From assembly GCA_021405325.1 (NCBI GenBank), contig QWII01000022.1:1-64000 (forward strand): a DNA stretch of 64,000 nt. The letters run 5' to 3'. Source of the stretch: Caldilinea sp. CFX5 (GTDB taxonomy: Bacteria > Chloroflexota > Anaerolineae > Caldilineales > Caldilineaceae). Shown here piece after piece: positions 53,767 to 61,952 of this stretch (the stretch's first letter is position 1; each line of letters starts with the position of its first letter). Made by a program: the position numbers and the translations under genes. The notes beneath the pieces are model-generated. The model was not told where the DNA came from. It worked only from the letters and a program-made list of their open reading frames with translations, and made no database searches.

Positions 53767-54396
53767 TTAAATGTTTGCGCCTTGCGCTTGGGTCCCTTGG
53801 CGTTCTTTGTCAACCCGTTGGCTTTGACCGTCAATGGTTTGGTTATTGCCATTGCCGCTTGTCTTGTTGCGCCCGTTGCCGCCCTGACCACTCATCCGAT
53901 TGCCATTACCGCCTCGGTTGCTGCTTTGGCTGCCCACATTGCTGCCGCCTTGACCGCCCTGCACAGTGATGCGCCGGGGCTTGGTCTCTTCGGCTTTGGG
54001 CAACTGAATGGTTAAGACGCCATTTTCACAGGTGGCTTGAATTTGATCACTATTGATGACATTGGGCAGACGGATGCTGCGGCTAAAGTGGCCGAAGCGG
54101 CGCTCGCGCAGATGCCATTGCCCTTGCTCCTGTTCATTCTCCTGGCTGCTCTCGCCGCTGATGGTGAGAATGTCATTGTTCATGGTAATCTCAACATCAT
54201 CGGGGTTGACGCCGGGGATTGAGGCTTTGATCGTATACTTATCTTGATCCTCACTCACATCCAGCGCCAGAGAAGATTGCTGCTCGCCGCCATCCCACTG
54301 GTCCATGGCGCGGAAGCTATCTTCAAACATGCGATCCATACGCCGCCGCAGATCGAGCATTTCGCGGAAAGGATCCCAACGAACTAAAGTTGTCAT
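53767..54396 (-). CDS. Small heat-shock protein (Hsp20) with Gly/Asn-rich tail
   Basis: The 209-residue protein has an alpha-crystallin domain at about 45-140 (LDVSEDQDKYTIKASIPG, NDILTISGE, CENGVLTIQLPKAEE). The N-terminal arm, RWDPFREMLDLRRRMDRMF, is standard. After the domain a tail of about 65 residues is rich in Gly, Asn, Ser and Gln, far longer than in most family members, and the usual C-terminal I-x-I motif is not obvious. AGGAGGAGC precedes the ATG. It lies 128 bp upstream of apgM and is probably part of the same stress group. Confidence 0.92.
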   Translation of the reverse strand: MTTLVRWDPFREMLDLRRRMDRMFEDSFRAMDQWDGGEQQSSLALDVSEDQDKYTIKASIPGVNPDDVEITMNNDILTISGESSQENEQEQGQWHLRERRFGHFSRSIRLPNVINSDQIQATCENGVLTIQLPKAEETKPRRITVQGGQGGSNVGSQSSNRGGNGNRMSGQGGNGRNKTSGNGNNQTIDGQSQRVDKERQGTQAQGANI

Positions 54397-54432
54397 GGTT
54401 TGCTCCTCCTATCATAAACTAAGGCCATTCCC

Positions 54433-54497
54433 AAGAAAATAGATGCCCCTGTAAGGGCGTTCCCTGGCGGGCGCCCGCCAGGGGCATTTATTTTCTT
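54433..54497. repeat. Hairpin upstream of hsp20
   Basis: AAGAAAATAGATGCCCCT pairs with AGGGGCATTTATTTTCTT (one mismatch); an inner GGCGGGCGCCCGCC stem is also present. It would form in the hsp20 leader or promoter. Confidence 0.7.
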
Positions 54498-54513
54498 GCG
54501 ACGGCCGAAGAGA

Positions 54514-54532
54514 CCTATATCAACAGTATAGG
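54514..54532. promoter_or_regulatory. Candidate operator upstream of hsp20
   Basis: CCTATA and TATAGG are separated by exactly 7 bases. The HspR operator HAIR also has a 7-base spacer, but the half-site sequence differs (CTTGAGT expected). It is a weak candidate only. Confidence 0.3.
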
Positions 54533-54873
54533 CTCAACCGTGGAAGAACGGGTTGTACTTTGTTATAAAAAAAAGATATACGCCAGGTATAGACAAGCCC
54601 TGTACAACAGGCCCTCGCTCACCCCTTGTTTGCCGGCCATTATCACTCCTCACCTTGCGGGAACGAAGAGGAGCCGTTAGGGCGGGAGGGGAAAGGGTCG
54701 TCATCTTCATCTATACCCTATCTCTATGCCCTGTTGGATAGCGGGGACCGTTGGCCGGTGATACGCTACACCCATCAGCTTTGCCTGAATAGGGAACCAG
54801 TTTGCGGTGGATCTGCGCAACGCCTGCTGGGCGTTGTAGTCCTTCCTACCCTAAAAACAATTGAACAAAAGTT

Positions 54874-54970
54874 GTAACTACCAAGCCACCCCCATCTACC
54901 CTCCCCCTGGTAAGGGGAGGAACTGTTCCTCCCCTTACCAGGGGGAGGGTAGGTGGGGGTTAGTAGTTAC
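54874..54970. repeat. 97-bp inverted repeat upstream of the dksA-like gene
   Basis: GTAACTACCAAGCCACCCCC at the left, GGGGGTTAGTAGTTAC at the right; the centre is a perfect stem CCCTGGTAAGGGGAGGAAC with its complement. It is the same family as 55487-55623. Confidence 0.85.
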
Positions 54971-55065
54971 CAAAAGTTTATCGTTGTCGAACTGAGGCGC
55001 CCCTGCGCGTTCGTCTGCTATTGGCAGCCACGCCGGGACAATTCGTAAGTTCTGGAGTCTATCTG

Positions 55066-55428
55066 ATGATGACAAATGTAATGGAATTACCCACGTTGAA
55101 TTTGCAGGAAATTCGTACAGATCTGGAGCGGGAACGCAACCGCATCTGGAAACAGCTCAATGGCGGTGGGCAAGTAAAAACTGATGACCTTGGCCGCAAC
55201 CCCAATCGCGATGACCTGGCCGATAGTTATGTCACCTTTGAACAGCAATCGGTTTTACAAACGATGGAACAGAAAAAATTAGCCCAAATCGAAAGCGCGT
55301 TACAGCGCCTTGACAACGGCCTCTACGGCTGGTGCGCCGACTGCGGCGCCTCGATCCAACCGGAGCGCTTGGAAATCGTCCCTTCGACCATCTTCTGCGT
55401 CGAATGCCAACAACGCAACGCTACCTAA
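55066..55428 (+). CDS. DksA/TraR-type zinc-finger protein
   Basis: The 120-residue protein has a helical N-terminal part, including a coiled coil with ALQRLDNGLYGWC, and a C-terminal four-cysteine finger, CADCGASIQP to CVEC (C-x2-C-x17-C-x2-C), as in DksA/TraR proteins that bind the RNA polymerase secondary channel. GGAG lies 8 bases before the ATG at 55066; 55069 is also possible. The tip acidic residues that define true DksA cannot be verified by eye. It is bracketed by two copies of one inverted-repeat family. Confidence 0.85.
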   Translation: MMTNVMELPTLNLQEIRTDLERERNRIWKQLNGGGQVKTDDLGRNPNRDDLADSYVTFEQQSVLQTMEQKKLAQIESALQRLDNGLYGWCADCGASIQPERLEIVPSTIFCVECQQRNAT

Positions 55429-55747
55429 CCCAAAGCCAATTCTTCGGCGCGGCCTTGCTATAACCCGCTTAACTCATGACACGGAGTAACTACCAAGCCA
55501 CCCCCTCCGCGCCCAGTGGCGCACCCTGAGGGTTCCCGCTTTTAGGCGCGTCCCCCTGATCAGGGGAGGAACTGTCCCTCCCCTGATCAGGGGGAGGGTA
55601 GGTGGGGGTGGCTTGGTAGTTACGACATGGATCGGAAAGAACCCTGCTCTATTACTCAACCAGGGTTCCTTCCGATCCGTGAGAAACCCTATCAGTCATC
55701 AGTCCTTCTTGTCATCTGTCTTCTTGTCTTCTAACACCGGAGAAACC
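55429..55747. other. Intergenic region, about 320 bp, with large inverted repeat
   Basis: Mostly the 137-bp element (55487-55623). The rest holds a second imperfect inverted repeat GGATCGGAAAGAACCCTG/CAGGGTTCCTTCCGATCC, then CTTCTTGTCTTCT words before the methyltransferase gene. Confidence 0.55.
55487..55623. repeat. 137-bp inverted repeat downstream of the dksA-like gene
   Basis: Same ends (GTAACTACCAAGCCACCCCC and complement) and same core (AGGGGAGGAACTGT) as 54874-54970, with about 40 extra bases in the left arm. Confidence 0.85.
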
Positions 55748-56584
55748 ATGCCGCGTCTACACCTGTTAGAGATCCACGAGCAACCGTGGTGTCCACCTGC
55801 CATTCGGGATGGCGCAACCGACTGTTTACGTTTCATTGCCACGGTTGGGCGGCAGTATAAACAGATCGCGCCGCTGTTGCAAGCCGCGCTGCTTACGACC
55901 AATGCGACCCAAATTGTTGATCTTTGTTCCGGCGGCGGCGGGCCATGGCTGGCCTTGGGGCGCACCCTTAACACCAGGACGGGGCAGCCGGTGCAAATAG
56001 TGCTCACTGATCTCTATCCGCATGAAAGAGCCGGTCAGAGCGACAAGTTGACGCCCGGCGTCACCCTGCGCTTTTGTCCAACAGCCGTAGACGCCACCCA
56101 ACCACCGGCTGAGTTAACCGGCTTTCGCACCCTCTTTACCGCCTTTCATCACTTTGCGCCGGCCCAGGCTCAGGCCATTTTACAAAGCGCCGTCAACGCC
56201 GGGCAGGGCATCGCCATCTTTGAGCAGACTGCCCGTACACCGTTGGGGCTGCTGGTGATGTACCTGCTGCCCTGGTTGGCGCTGGTGAGTGCGCTGGCGG
56301 TGCGCCCCTGGCGGTTGTCCCGCCTCTTCTGGACATTTGTCATTCCGGCCATTCCGCTGATGGTGTGGTTTGATGGGGTGGTCTCCTGTCTACGCACCTA
56401 CTCGACGGCGGAATTGCAGGCGCTGGTGGCGGCGCTGGAACCGCCGCCCACTGGTACGACCTATGTCTGGCGCATTGGCAAAGTGAATAGTCCGCTGTCG
56501 CCGCTGGGGGTGAGTTATCTGATTGGCTATCCAGCGGCTGAGAGCGGACTTAGTCGTTACCTTACGGGACAAAAACAGGTGTAG
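55748..56584 (+). CDS. SAM-dependent methyltransferase of type III PKS cluster
   Basis: The 278-residue protein has methyltransferase motif I IVDLCSGGGGPWLALG near residue 55 and the acidic VLTDLYPHE. The C-terminal third has two hydrophobic segments (LGLLVMYLLPWLALVSALAV and LFWTFVIPAIPLMVWFDGVV), so it is probably membrane-bound and acts on a lipid. CCGGAGAAACC precedes the ATG. It converges on an FAD oxidoreductase and a type III polyketide synthase, matching the three-enzyme sets that make methylated alkyl quinones from alkylresorcinols. Confidence 0.78.
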   Translation: MPRLHLLEIHEQPWCPPAIRDGATDCLRFIATVGRQYKQIAPLLQAALLTTNATQIVDLCSGGGGPWLALGRTLNTRTGQPVQIVLTDLYPHERAGQSDKLTPGVTLRFCPTAVDATQPPAELTGFRTLFTAFHHFAPAQAQAILQSAVNAGQGIAIFEQTARTPLGLLVMYLLPWLALVSALAVRPWRLSRLFWTFVIPAIPLMVWFDGVVSCLRTYSTAELQALVAALEPPPTGTTYVWRIGKVNSPLSPLGVSYLIGYPAAESGLSRYLTGQKQV

Positions 56585-56608
56585 GCCAATAGGAATCACC
56601 TGGAAAAG

Positions 56609-57832
56609 TTATGCCGGTTGTTGCTGACGACGCTTGTGCGGTTGCTGTCGTATGGCGCCGGCCGGCTGTTTGGCGAAAGCGCCGCGGGTTGCCTTGACAA
56701 AATAAGTCGCTAGCGGCGGCGCCAGGCGACCCAAGCCGATCATGAGATCAGCCAGCAGCGGCACAGCTAACATCTGTTGCAGGAAACGCCCCGTGCGCAC
56801 GCGTTGGGTAAACTCGGCCTGCCATGCCTGTTGGTAGTGCGCAGCCCACCCTTCCAGTGTAAGTTCTTGGCGCAAAAAGGCCTCGGCCAGCGGTGCGCAG
56901 AGTTCCGCCGAGCGCAGCGCCATCGCCATGCCGTCACCACAAAGCGGCGGCAACATGACGGCTGCGTCGCCCAGACAGGCCACATCCGACCAAGGCGCGG
57001 CCGGGCGCCCCGTGTCTACCGGTGCGACGGTGCAGATACTTTCCGCCAGCGCCCTTCCCCCGGCCAGCCGTTGTCCCAGTGCTGGATTCCATGCCATAAT
57101 CGCCGCCAGCGTTCCCGCCACCGACTGCCCAGTGCGGCGAAATGCGTCATACGAGAGCAGGAGACAAAGGTTAACTCGCCCATCCTCTATGGGGTTGATG
57201 CCGGCATAGCCGCCGGGAAAAAAGAAGAGTTCGACCTGCGCCGGCATGACAACATCAACATAATGACATTTGATGCCCACCGCCAGTGGCCGGTTGTGGG
57301 GCGTAGGATGGGGCGGTAGCGCGCTGGCGCTGTGACGGCCACAGGCAATGATGAGCGCCCGGCTTTTAACCTGGCTGTAACGCGGCGTCTGCTCGGTCGT
57401 GGAACGGGTCTGCAGATGAATCACGTACTCGTTGTCAACGGTAGTAAATTCCTTCACCAGGATCCCGCTCCACAGATCAACGCCGTGTTCACAGGCGGCG
57501 GTTGCCAGCGCTTCGTCCATCGCGAAGCGACTGACGCCCCAGGCCGGGCCGGGGAGCGACATGCGGGTGGTCTGTCCACGTTGGGTCGTTACCGTGGCAT
57601 GGGTTAGAGCGACCGGCGTTAAGGCGGCAACAGCGCTGTGCAAACGCAACATCCGTAATGTCTCCTGCGCTTCGGGAGAAAGAAACTCGCCGCAGACCTT
57701 GTGGCGGGGAAAGTGATCCCGTTCCAGCAGCAGAACATCCCACCCCCGTTGCGCTAACGCTGTCGCCGCTGCGCTGCCGGCCGGCCCGGCGCCCACCACC
57801 ACCACATCGCGCACGTCACTGCTGTTAGCCAT
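56609..57832 (-). CDS. FAD-dependent oxidoreductase (PHBH/geranylgeranyl-reductase-like)
   Basis: The 407-residue flavoprotein begins MANSSDVRD and then VVVVGAGPAGSAAATALA (Rossmann FAD loop), ERDHFPRHKVCGEFLSPEA and a C-terminal CLGDAAVMLPPLCGDGMAMAL (FAD ribityl site). AAGGAGAGCAGCG precedes the ATG at 57832. The start overlaps the polyketide synthase stop by 8 bp (ATGGCTAA), so the two are co-translated. It probably hydroxylates or oxidises the ring made by the synthase. Confidence 0.85.
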   Translation of the reverse strand: MANSSDVRDVVVVGAGPAGSAAATALAQRGWDVLLLERDHFPRHKVCGEFLSPEAQETLRMLRLHSAVAALTPVALTHATVTTQRGQTTRMSLPGPAWGVSRFAMDEALATAACEHGVDLWSGILVKEFTTVDNEYVIHLQTRSTTEQTPRYSQVKSRALIIACGRHSASALPPHPTPHNRPLAVGIKCHYVDVVMPAQVELFFFPGGYAGINPIEDGRVNLCLLLSYDAFRRTGQSVAGTLAAIMAWNPALGQRLAGGRALAESICTVAPVDTGRPAAPWSDVACLGDAAVMLPPLCGDGMAMALRSAELCAPLAEAFLRQELTLEGWAAHYQQAWQAEFTQRVRTGRFLQQMLAVPLLADLMIGLGRLAPPLATYFVKATRGAFAKQPAGAIRQQPHKRRQQQPA

Positions 57833-59105
57833 CGCTGCTCTCCTTGCCATTGCTTATCGGTGTCTGCGTTGTCATCAAGGCCAGTGGGGAAGGTAAAGGG
57901 GAAGGTAAAGATGGCTGGGCGACCGGTTGATAAGTCAACCGTGCCAGCTCGATCACCAGGCCAGGCCCAAAGGCCATTGCCACTCCTGACGTGGCCTGCT
58001 CGGTGGCACGCTGCTGTTGCAGCATGCACCCCAGCTCAGCCAACACAAACAGAATCGTTGCTGATGAGAGATTGCCATACCGCCGTAAAATCTCGCGACT
58101 AGCGGCGACATCGGCATCGGCCAAGGCAAAGATTTGCGCCAATCGATCGACAATGGCGCGCCCGCCGGGATGGATGGCCCAAAAGTCGGGGCGCTCATCG
58201 GCAAAGAGCGTTTGTAATGCTGTCGGCGCCAGGTCAGCCAGGTGTTGCGGGATTTGTGGCGAGAGACGCAGCGTGAAGCCATGATCGCCAATCGCCCAAA
58301 CCATGTCGGTTTGCGTATCCGGTTTGGTGCTGGTGTGAAAGGCGTCCAGTTGAAAAAAAGCGGTCTCATCCGCCGTCGGTTGGCCGACCAGGCAGGCCGC
58401 CGCGCCATCGGCAAAGAGGGCGTAGGCCGCCAGTTGTTGGCGACCGGGATTGGGTTGTGTATGGAGCGAACATAACTCGACGCTCACCACCAACACTCGT
58501 GCATTTGGCTCGCTGCGGACGATCTGGTGGGCAGCGCGCAGCCCATTGAAGGCCGCCGAACAACCCATAAAGCCGATCAAGGTGCGCTGCACCGTCGGCG
58601 TCAGCGCTAGATCGCGCGCGATAACAAAATCCAACCCCGGTGCAAAGAAGCCGGTGCAACTGACCACCACTAGATGCGTAATCGAGTCGCGTACATCGGC
58701 TACTGTTGTAGCCCGTTTTTCTGCATAAGCGATCAACGCTTGTTGCGCAGCGGCTGTGCCAAGGGGCGGCGCTTCTTTGGTGTAGATTGCCATGCGCTCC
58801 GCCGTGGTCGGCGCATTGGTCAGTGGCTGTCCCGGTGCAAAGCGCGATTCGGTCGGCGGCAACAAATAGTCGGGCGAGCAGGAGTGACGCCAGTCGATGC
58901 CGGAATTGGCATGAAGACTATGGAGCAAACGGCTTGTGGCTGACTTTTTGCCCAACGATTGGGCCATCCACTCCCCGATTTCGGCTTGCGCCACGCCGTA
59001 GGGTGGTAGCGCCGTCCCAAAAGCGAGAATGGCGACGGCAGGCTGCTGCGCGTTTTGCCCGGATGGCGCTAGCGCATGGACTGGGTGATACCCCATAAAC
59101 GTCAT
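57825..59105 (-). CDS. Type III polyketide synthase
   Basis: The 426-residue chalcone/stilbene-synthase-like enzyme has the Cys nucleophile in VVSCTGFFAPGLD, the catalytic His in WAIHPGGRAIVD, and the Asn in RYGNLSSATILFVLAE, the full Cys-His-Asn triad. Bacterial relatives extend fatty-acyl starters with malonyl-CoA into alkyl resorcinols or pyrones. The ribosome-binding site is weak (AAGAAAG). It is coupled to an FAD oxidoreductase and convergent with a membrane methyltransferase. The product is probably membrane-located, but cannot be fixed from sequence. Confidence 0.92.
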   Translation of the reverse strand: MTFMGYHPVHALAPSGQNAQQPAVAILAFGTALPPYGVAQAEIGEWMAQSLGKKSATSRLLHSLHANSGIDWRHSCSPDYLLPPTESRFAPGQPLTNAPTTAERMAIYTKEAPPLGTAAAQQALIAYAEKRATTVADVRDSITHLVVVSCTGFFAPGLDFVIARDLALTPTVQRTLIGFMGCSAAFNGLRAAHQIVRSEPNARVLVVSVELCSLHTQPNPGRQQLAAYALFADGAAACLVGQPTADETAFFQLDAFHTSTKPDTQTDMVWAIGDHGFTLRLSPQIPQHLADLAPTALQTLFADERPDFWAIHPGGRAIVDRLAQIFALADADVAASREILRRYGNLSSATILFVLAELGCMLQQQRATEQATSGVAMAFGPGLVIELARLTYQPVAQPSLPSPLPSPLALMTTQTPISNGKESSDG

Positions 59106-59205
59106 GATTTCTTATACTTTCTTCCCTTAGGCGTTTTCAAAAAGTAAAATATCCACGCCGTAGGCGCCTACGGGTACTTATTTTCTTGAGGATGCCTTAT
59201 CAACC

Positions 59206-60507
59206 CTACGGAGCGGGAGGCGACAGCACCGCATCAATCAGGTGAATGACACCATTGGCGGTGACAATATCAGTCTGGATCACGCGTGCGTTGTTCACCT
59301 GCATAACCCCATTGGCGGCGACGGTGACGCGCAAGGGTTGCCCCGTTGTCGAGAGCGCCTGCCCCAGCCGCACCAGATCACTGGCGAGGGCTGTATCGGC
59401 GACCAGGTGATATTGCATTACATTGGCGATGGCCGCCGTGTTGTTGAGTAATGGTTGCAACTGCCCGGCAGGGAAAGCCTCAAAGGCGGCATTGGTCGGC
59501 GCAAAGAGGGTCAACTCGCCGGGTAGCTGCAACGCTTGCAACAGACCAGCCGCCCCCAATGCTGTCTCCAACGTTGATAGCTCCTCGCTGTTGCGTACAA
59601 CATCAGCAATGGTGGCGGTCGGGGCAACGGTGGTGATGATTTGCGCCGTCGTCACCACTTGCGTGGCCGTGACTGGCGTTGCGGCACTGGCGCCAGGCGT
59701 GCCCGTTGTCGGTGTAATCACCAGATTGACCGGTAACAGCACAGTGTCAATGGCATGAATCACCCCATTGGTTGCCTCGATATCCGGTTCGACAATTGTG
59801 GCCTCGCCGACTTGGACAACACCAGCGGCAGTCAAGGTAACAGGCAAGGTTTGCCCAAGCGCTGTGAGTACGCGCCCCAGACGGGTGAGCCGCGCCGAAG
59901 AAACTTCTTCAATCAATAAGTGGTTCTGGAGGACATTGGCTAGAGTGCTTGGGCTGGCGAGTAGGGCATCGAGCGTACCCGCCGGCAGGGCGGCGAACGC
60001 TTCTTCCGTGGGGGCAAAGAGAGTGTAGGGTCGCTCCCCATTAAGCGCCGTCGTTAACCGCACCGCTGTAATTGCCTCATTTAACGTTACAAATTCAGGC
60101 CGCGCGGCCACAATGGCAGCAATGGCGCCGCCCTGCCCCGCCGGCGCCGGGGTTGCGGCTACGGGTGCGGTGGCCGTCGTGCCCGTTACGACGGCCGTCG
60201 GTGTCAGAACCGGCGTCACGGTTAGCGGCGCGGTGGCGGTGACAGGCGCTGTGCTGTCGGCCGCGCTGGTTGGCGTGTCCGTTAGCGGCGCGGTTGCGGT
60301 CACCGGTTCGGCGGGGGTCACGGCAATGGTGATCGTCGTGGTTGCGGTGACGGGCGCGGTCGTTGTGACCGCCGTGGTTGGTGTGAAGGTCGGCTGTAAT
60401 GGCGTCTGGGGCGTCGGCGTTTCGTCTGATGCAAGCGGGGTAATCACACACGCGCTTAAGAGTAACATGGTCATTACGCAACATGGCAACAGTAAATAGC
60501 GTTTCAT
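59206..60507 (-). CDS. Lipoprotein with two fasciclin (FAS1) domains
   Basis: The 433-residue protein has a lipobox ending LLLSAC, a linker of about 100 residues rich in Thr, Pro and Ala with repeated APVTATAPLT-like units, then two FAS1 domains. Each carries YTLFAPTEEAFAALPAG or LTLFAPTNAAFEAFPAG, and GVIHAIDTVLLP or GVIHLIDAVLSP. AAAGGATT precedes the ATG at 60507. FAS1 domains mediate adhesion or bind small hydrophobic ligands. An upstream word is shared with the phosphoribosyltransferase gene. Confidence 0.92.
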   Translation of the reverse strand: MKRYLLLPCCVMTMLLLSACVITPLASDETPTPQTPLQPTFTPTTAVTTTAPVTATTTITIAVTPAEPVTATAPLTDTPTSAADSTAPVTATAPLTVTPVLTPTAVVTGTTATAPVAATPAPAGQGGAIAAIVAARPEFVTLNEAITAVRLTTALNGERPYTLFAPTEEAFAALPAGTLDALLASPSTLANVLQNHLLIEEVSSARLTRLGRVLTALGQTLPVTLTAAGVVQVGEATIVEPDIEATNGVIHAIDTVLLPVNLVITPTTGTPGASAATPVTATQVVTTAQIITTVAPTATIADVVRNSEELSTLETALGAAGLLQALQLPGELTLFAPTNAAFEAFPAGQLQPLLNNTAAIANVMQYHLVADTALASDLVRLGQALSTTGQPLRVTVAANGVMQVNNARVIQTDIVTANGVIHLIDAVLSPPAP

Positions 60508-60623
60508 TGGCAATCCTTTCCCCAGCCGACGCCAGTACGCATCACACCCTGGTCGAAAAATGCGCTGACAATGACGGTTGGCATGGTCGCCCTGAGCTTA
60601 CCGACGAATTTTGCAATCTGCGA

Positions 60624-60652
60624 TAGGCTAAGATATAAAGAAGGATAGAAAG
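60624..60652 (-). promoter_or_regulatory. Conserved upstream word shared with phosphoribosyltransferase gene
   Basis: On the minus strand CTTTCTATCCTTCTTTATAT, then CTTA, parallels 48393-48422 at a similar distance (about 117 bp) from the gene start. Confidence 0.4.
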
Positions 60653-60654
60653 AA

Positions 60655-60683
60655 GACACAAGACACAAGACACAAGACACAAG
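60655..60683. repeat. ACACAAG heptamer tandem repeat
   Basis: About four head-to-tail copies of a 7-base unit. Simple sequence with no inverted partner seen. Confidence 0.7.
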
Positions 60684-60836
60684 CAATCATTGTCAAGCGC
60701 TTGTGATAGAATATAACAATACCAACCCACATCGCTGATCACCAGTTGCCGAATTGCGCTACACCCCTTGCCGGTACACGCAACACGTTATGGATCACCG
60801 TGGGTCTAACCCAATTTCGCACAAGGAGTCAGCCGT

Positions 60837-61844
60837 ATGACGCTCAAAGTCGCCATCGTCGGCACCGGCAAGGTTGCGGCGCAAAATTACCTGCCCTACC
60901 TGGTGCAGCGCCAAGACCTTGCCCTCAGCTACTACAACCGCAGCCGTGACAAAGCCGCAGCGGTCGCCCAGCAATTTGGCGGCCGCGTGGCGCAGTCGCT
61001 GCCTGATCTGCTGGCTGATGAGCCGGACACGGTGCTGGTGCTGACGCGGGAAACGGATCGCTACGCCGTTACCGATGAACTGCTGACGTTACGACCACGC
61101 CGCCTTTTCTTTGAAAAACCGCTGGTCGCCCAACTGGGGCAAGCCGATGTGACCGAGGATGACTTTGGCAAGGGGCGCAGCTTGTTGACACGCGCCCACG
61201 CCGCCGGGATCGAGACGGCGATGGTCTTTAACTACCGTTTCTTCGAGCAGACCCAAAAGGCGCGCGAACTCATTGCCGCCCACAATTTCGGCCAACCGGT
61301 TCACTTTACCGGCCTGGTTCACTACGCCTGTTGGAGCCATTGTATTGATCTGGTGTTGTCCTTCATGGGACCGGCGGCGACGATTACCGCCCTGGCCGCC
61401 CCCTTTGCCCGCCCCTGTATGGGCACCGAAAATGTGCGGGATGTCACTGCCGCTGTACAGATGGTTAACGGCGCCACCGGCACGATCATCGGCACCTGTA
61501 GCATCGATTTCAAACTGCCGCTCTACGAATTGACCGTCGCCTTTGAACGGGGTCGCCTCACCCTGCGCGACCTGGATGGCGACTTGGAGTTGATCGACTA
61601 CGCCAGCGAACGGCACACGGTTCACGCCCTCAGCCGCAGCGTTTCGCGCTGGGATCAATACCGCGCCTCCTTCGGCAAAGCGATCAATGCTTATCTGGAC
61701 GCCGTGCAGACCGGCGCCCCGCCCCCTGTCCCCGGTTTGGCCGGTCTGCAAGAGCTACAGTTTGAAGCCGCGCTGAAACGCTCGATTGCGCAAAGCAGAC
61801 CAGTGGTAGTAACAGAAGAATTTCCAATTTCCATATCATCTTAG
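60837..61844 (+). CDS. Gfo/Idh/MocA-family oxidoreductase
   Basis: The 335-residue protein has the N-terminal NAD(P)-binding loop VAIVGTGKVAAQNYL and a later FFEKPLVAQ, the usual Lys-Pro of this family. A C-terminal beta-sheet domain follows. CAAGGAGTCAGCC precedes the ATG. Enzymes of this family oxidise sugars, inositols or sugar acids. It lies about 110 bp before a mannonate dehydratase gene in the same direction, so a sugar-acid substrate is likely. Confidence 0.88.
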   Translation: MTLKVAIVGTGKVAAQNYLPYLVQRQDLALSYYNRSRDKAAAVAQQFGGRVAQSLPDLLADEPDTVLVLTRETDRYAVTDELLTLRPRRLFFEKPLVAQLGQADVTEDDFGKGRSLLTRAHAAGIETAMVFNYRFFEQTQKARELIAAHNFGQPVHFTGLVHYACWSHCIDLVLSFMGPAATITALAAPFARPCMGTENVRDVTAAVQMVNGATGTIIGTCSIDFKLPLYELTVAFERGRLTLRDLDGDLELIDYASERHTVHALSRSVSRWDQYRASFGKAINAYLDAVQTGAPPPVPGLAGLQELQFEAALKRSIAQSRPVVVTEEFPISISS

Positions 61845-61851
61845 ATAATTA

Positions 61852-61934
61852 GGTGATTGGGTGATGCGGTGATTGAGGCTTCGGCGTGAGCTCAGCCGAA
61901 CGCTTGTCGAAATCACCGCATCACCCAATCACCC
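61852..61934. repeat. Inverted repeat of GGTGAT-type units
   Basis: GGTGATTGGGTGATGCGGTG and its complement enclose GGCTTCGGCGTGAGCTCAGCC. It lies between the oxidoreductase and mannonate dehydratase genes. Confidence 0.8.
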
Positions 61935-61952
61935 AACAAAAGGAGCCACTCT

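Larger units (their letters stand above)
54397..55065. other. Intergenic region, about 670 bp, with repeats
   Basis: From left: an A/T- and G/C-block hairpin (54433-54497), a candidate operator (54514-54532), about 340 bp with no supported gene, and the large inverted repeat (54874-54970). The promoters of hsp20 and of the dksA-like gene should lie here. Confidence 0.55.
60508..60836. other. Divergent intergenic region, about 330 bp
   Basis: It carries the shared word at 60624-60652 and a run of ACACAAG heptamers (about 60655-60683). No gene is supported. Confidence 0.5.

Noticed and set aside
49100..54560. HAIR (CTTGAGT-N7-ACTCAAG) or CIRCE operators for the chaperone genes.
   Set aside because: Neither consensus was found by eye upstream of hsp20, apgM or dnaK. 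Only a weak 7-spaced inverted repeat remains.
57825..59105. The polyketide synthase as a FabH-type ketoacyl synthase of fatty-acid synthesis.
   Set aside because: Length (426) and the spacing of Cys, IHPGGRAI and GNLSSAT fit chalcone/stilbene-type type III synthases, and the oxidoreductase and methyltransferase partners agree.
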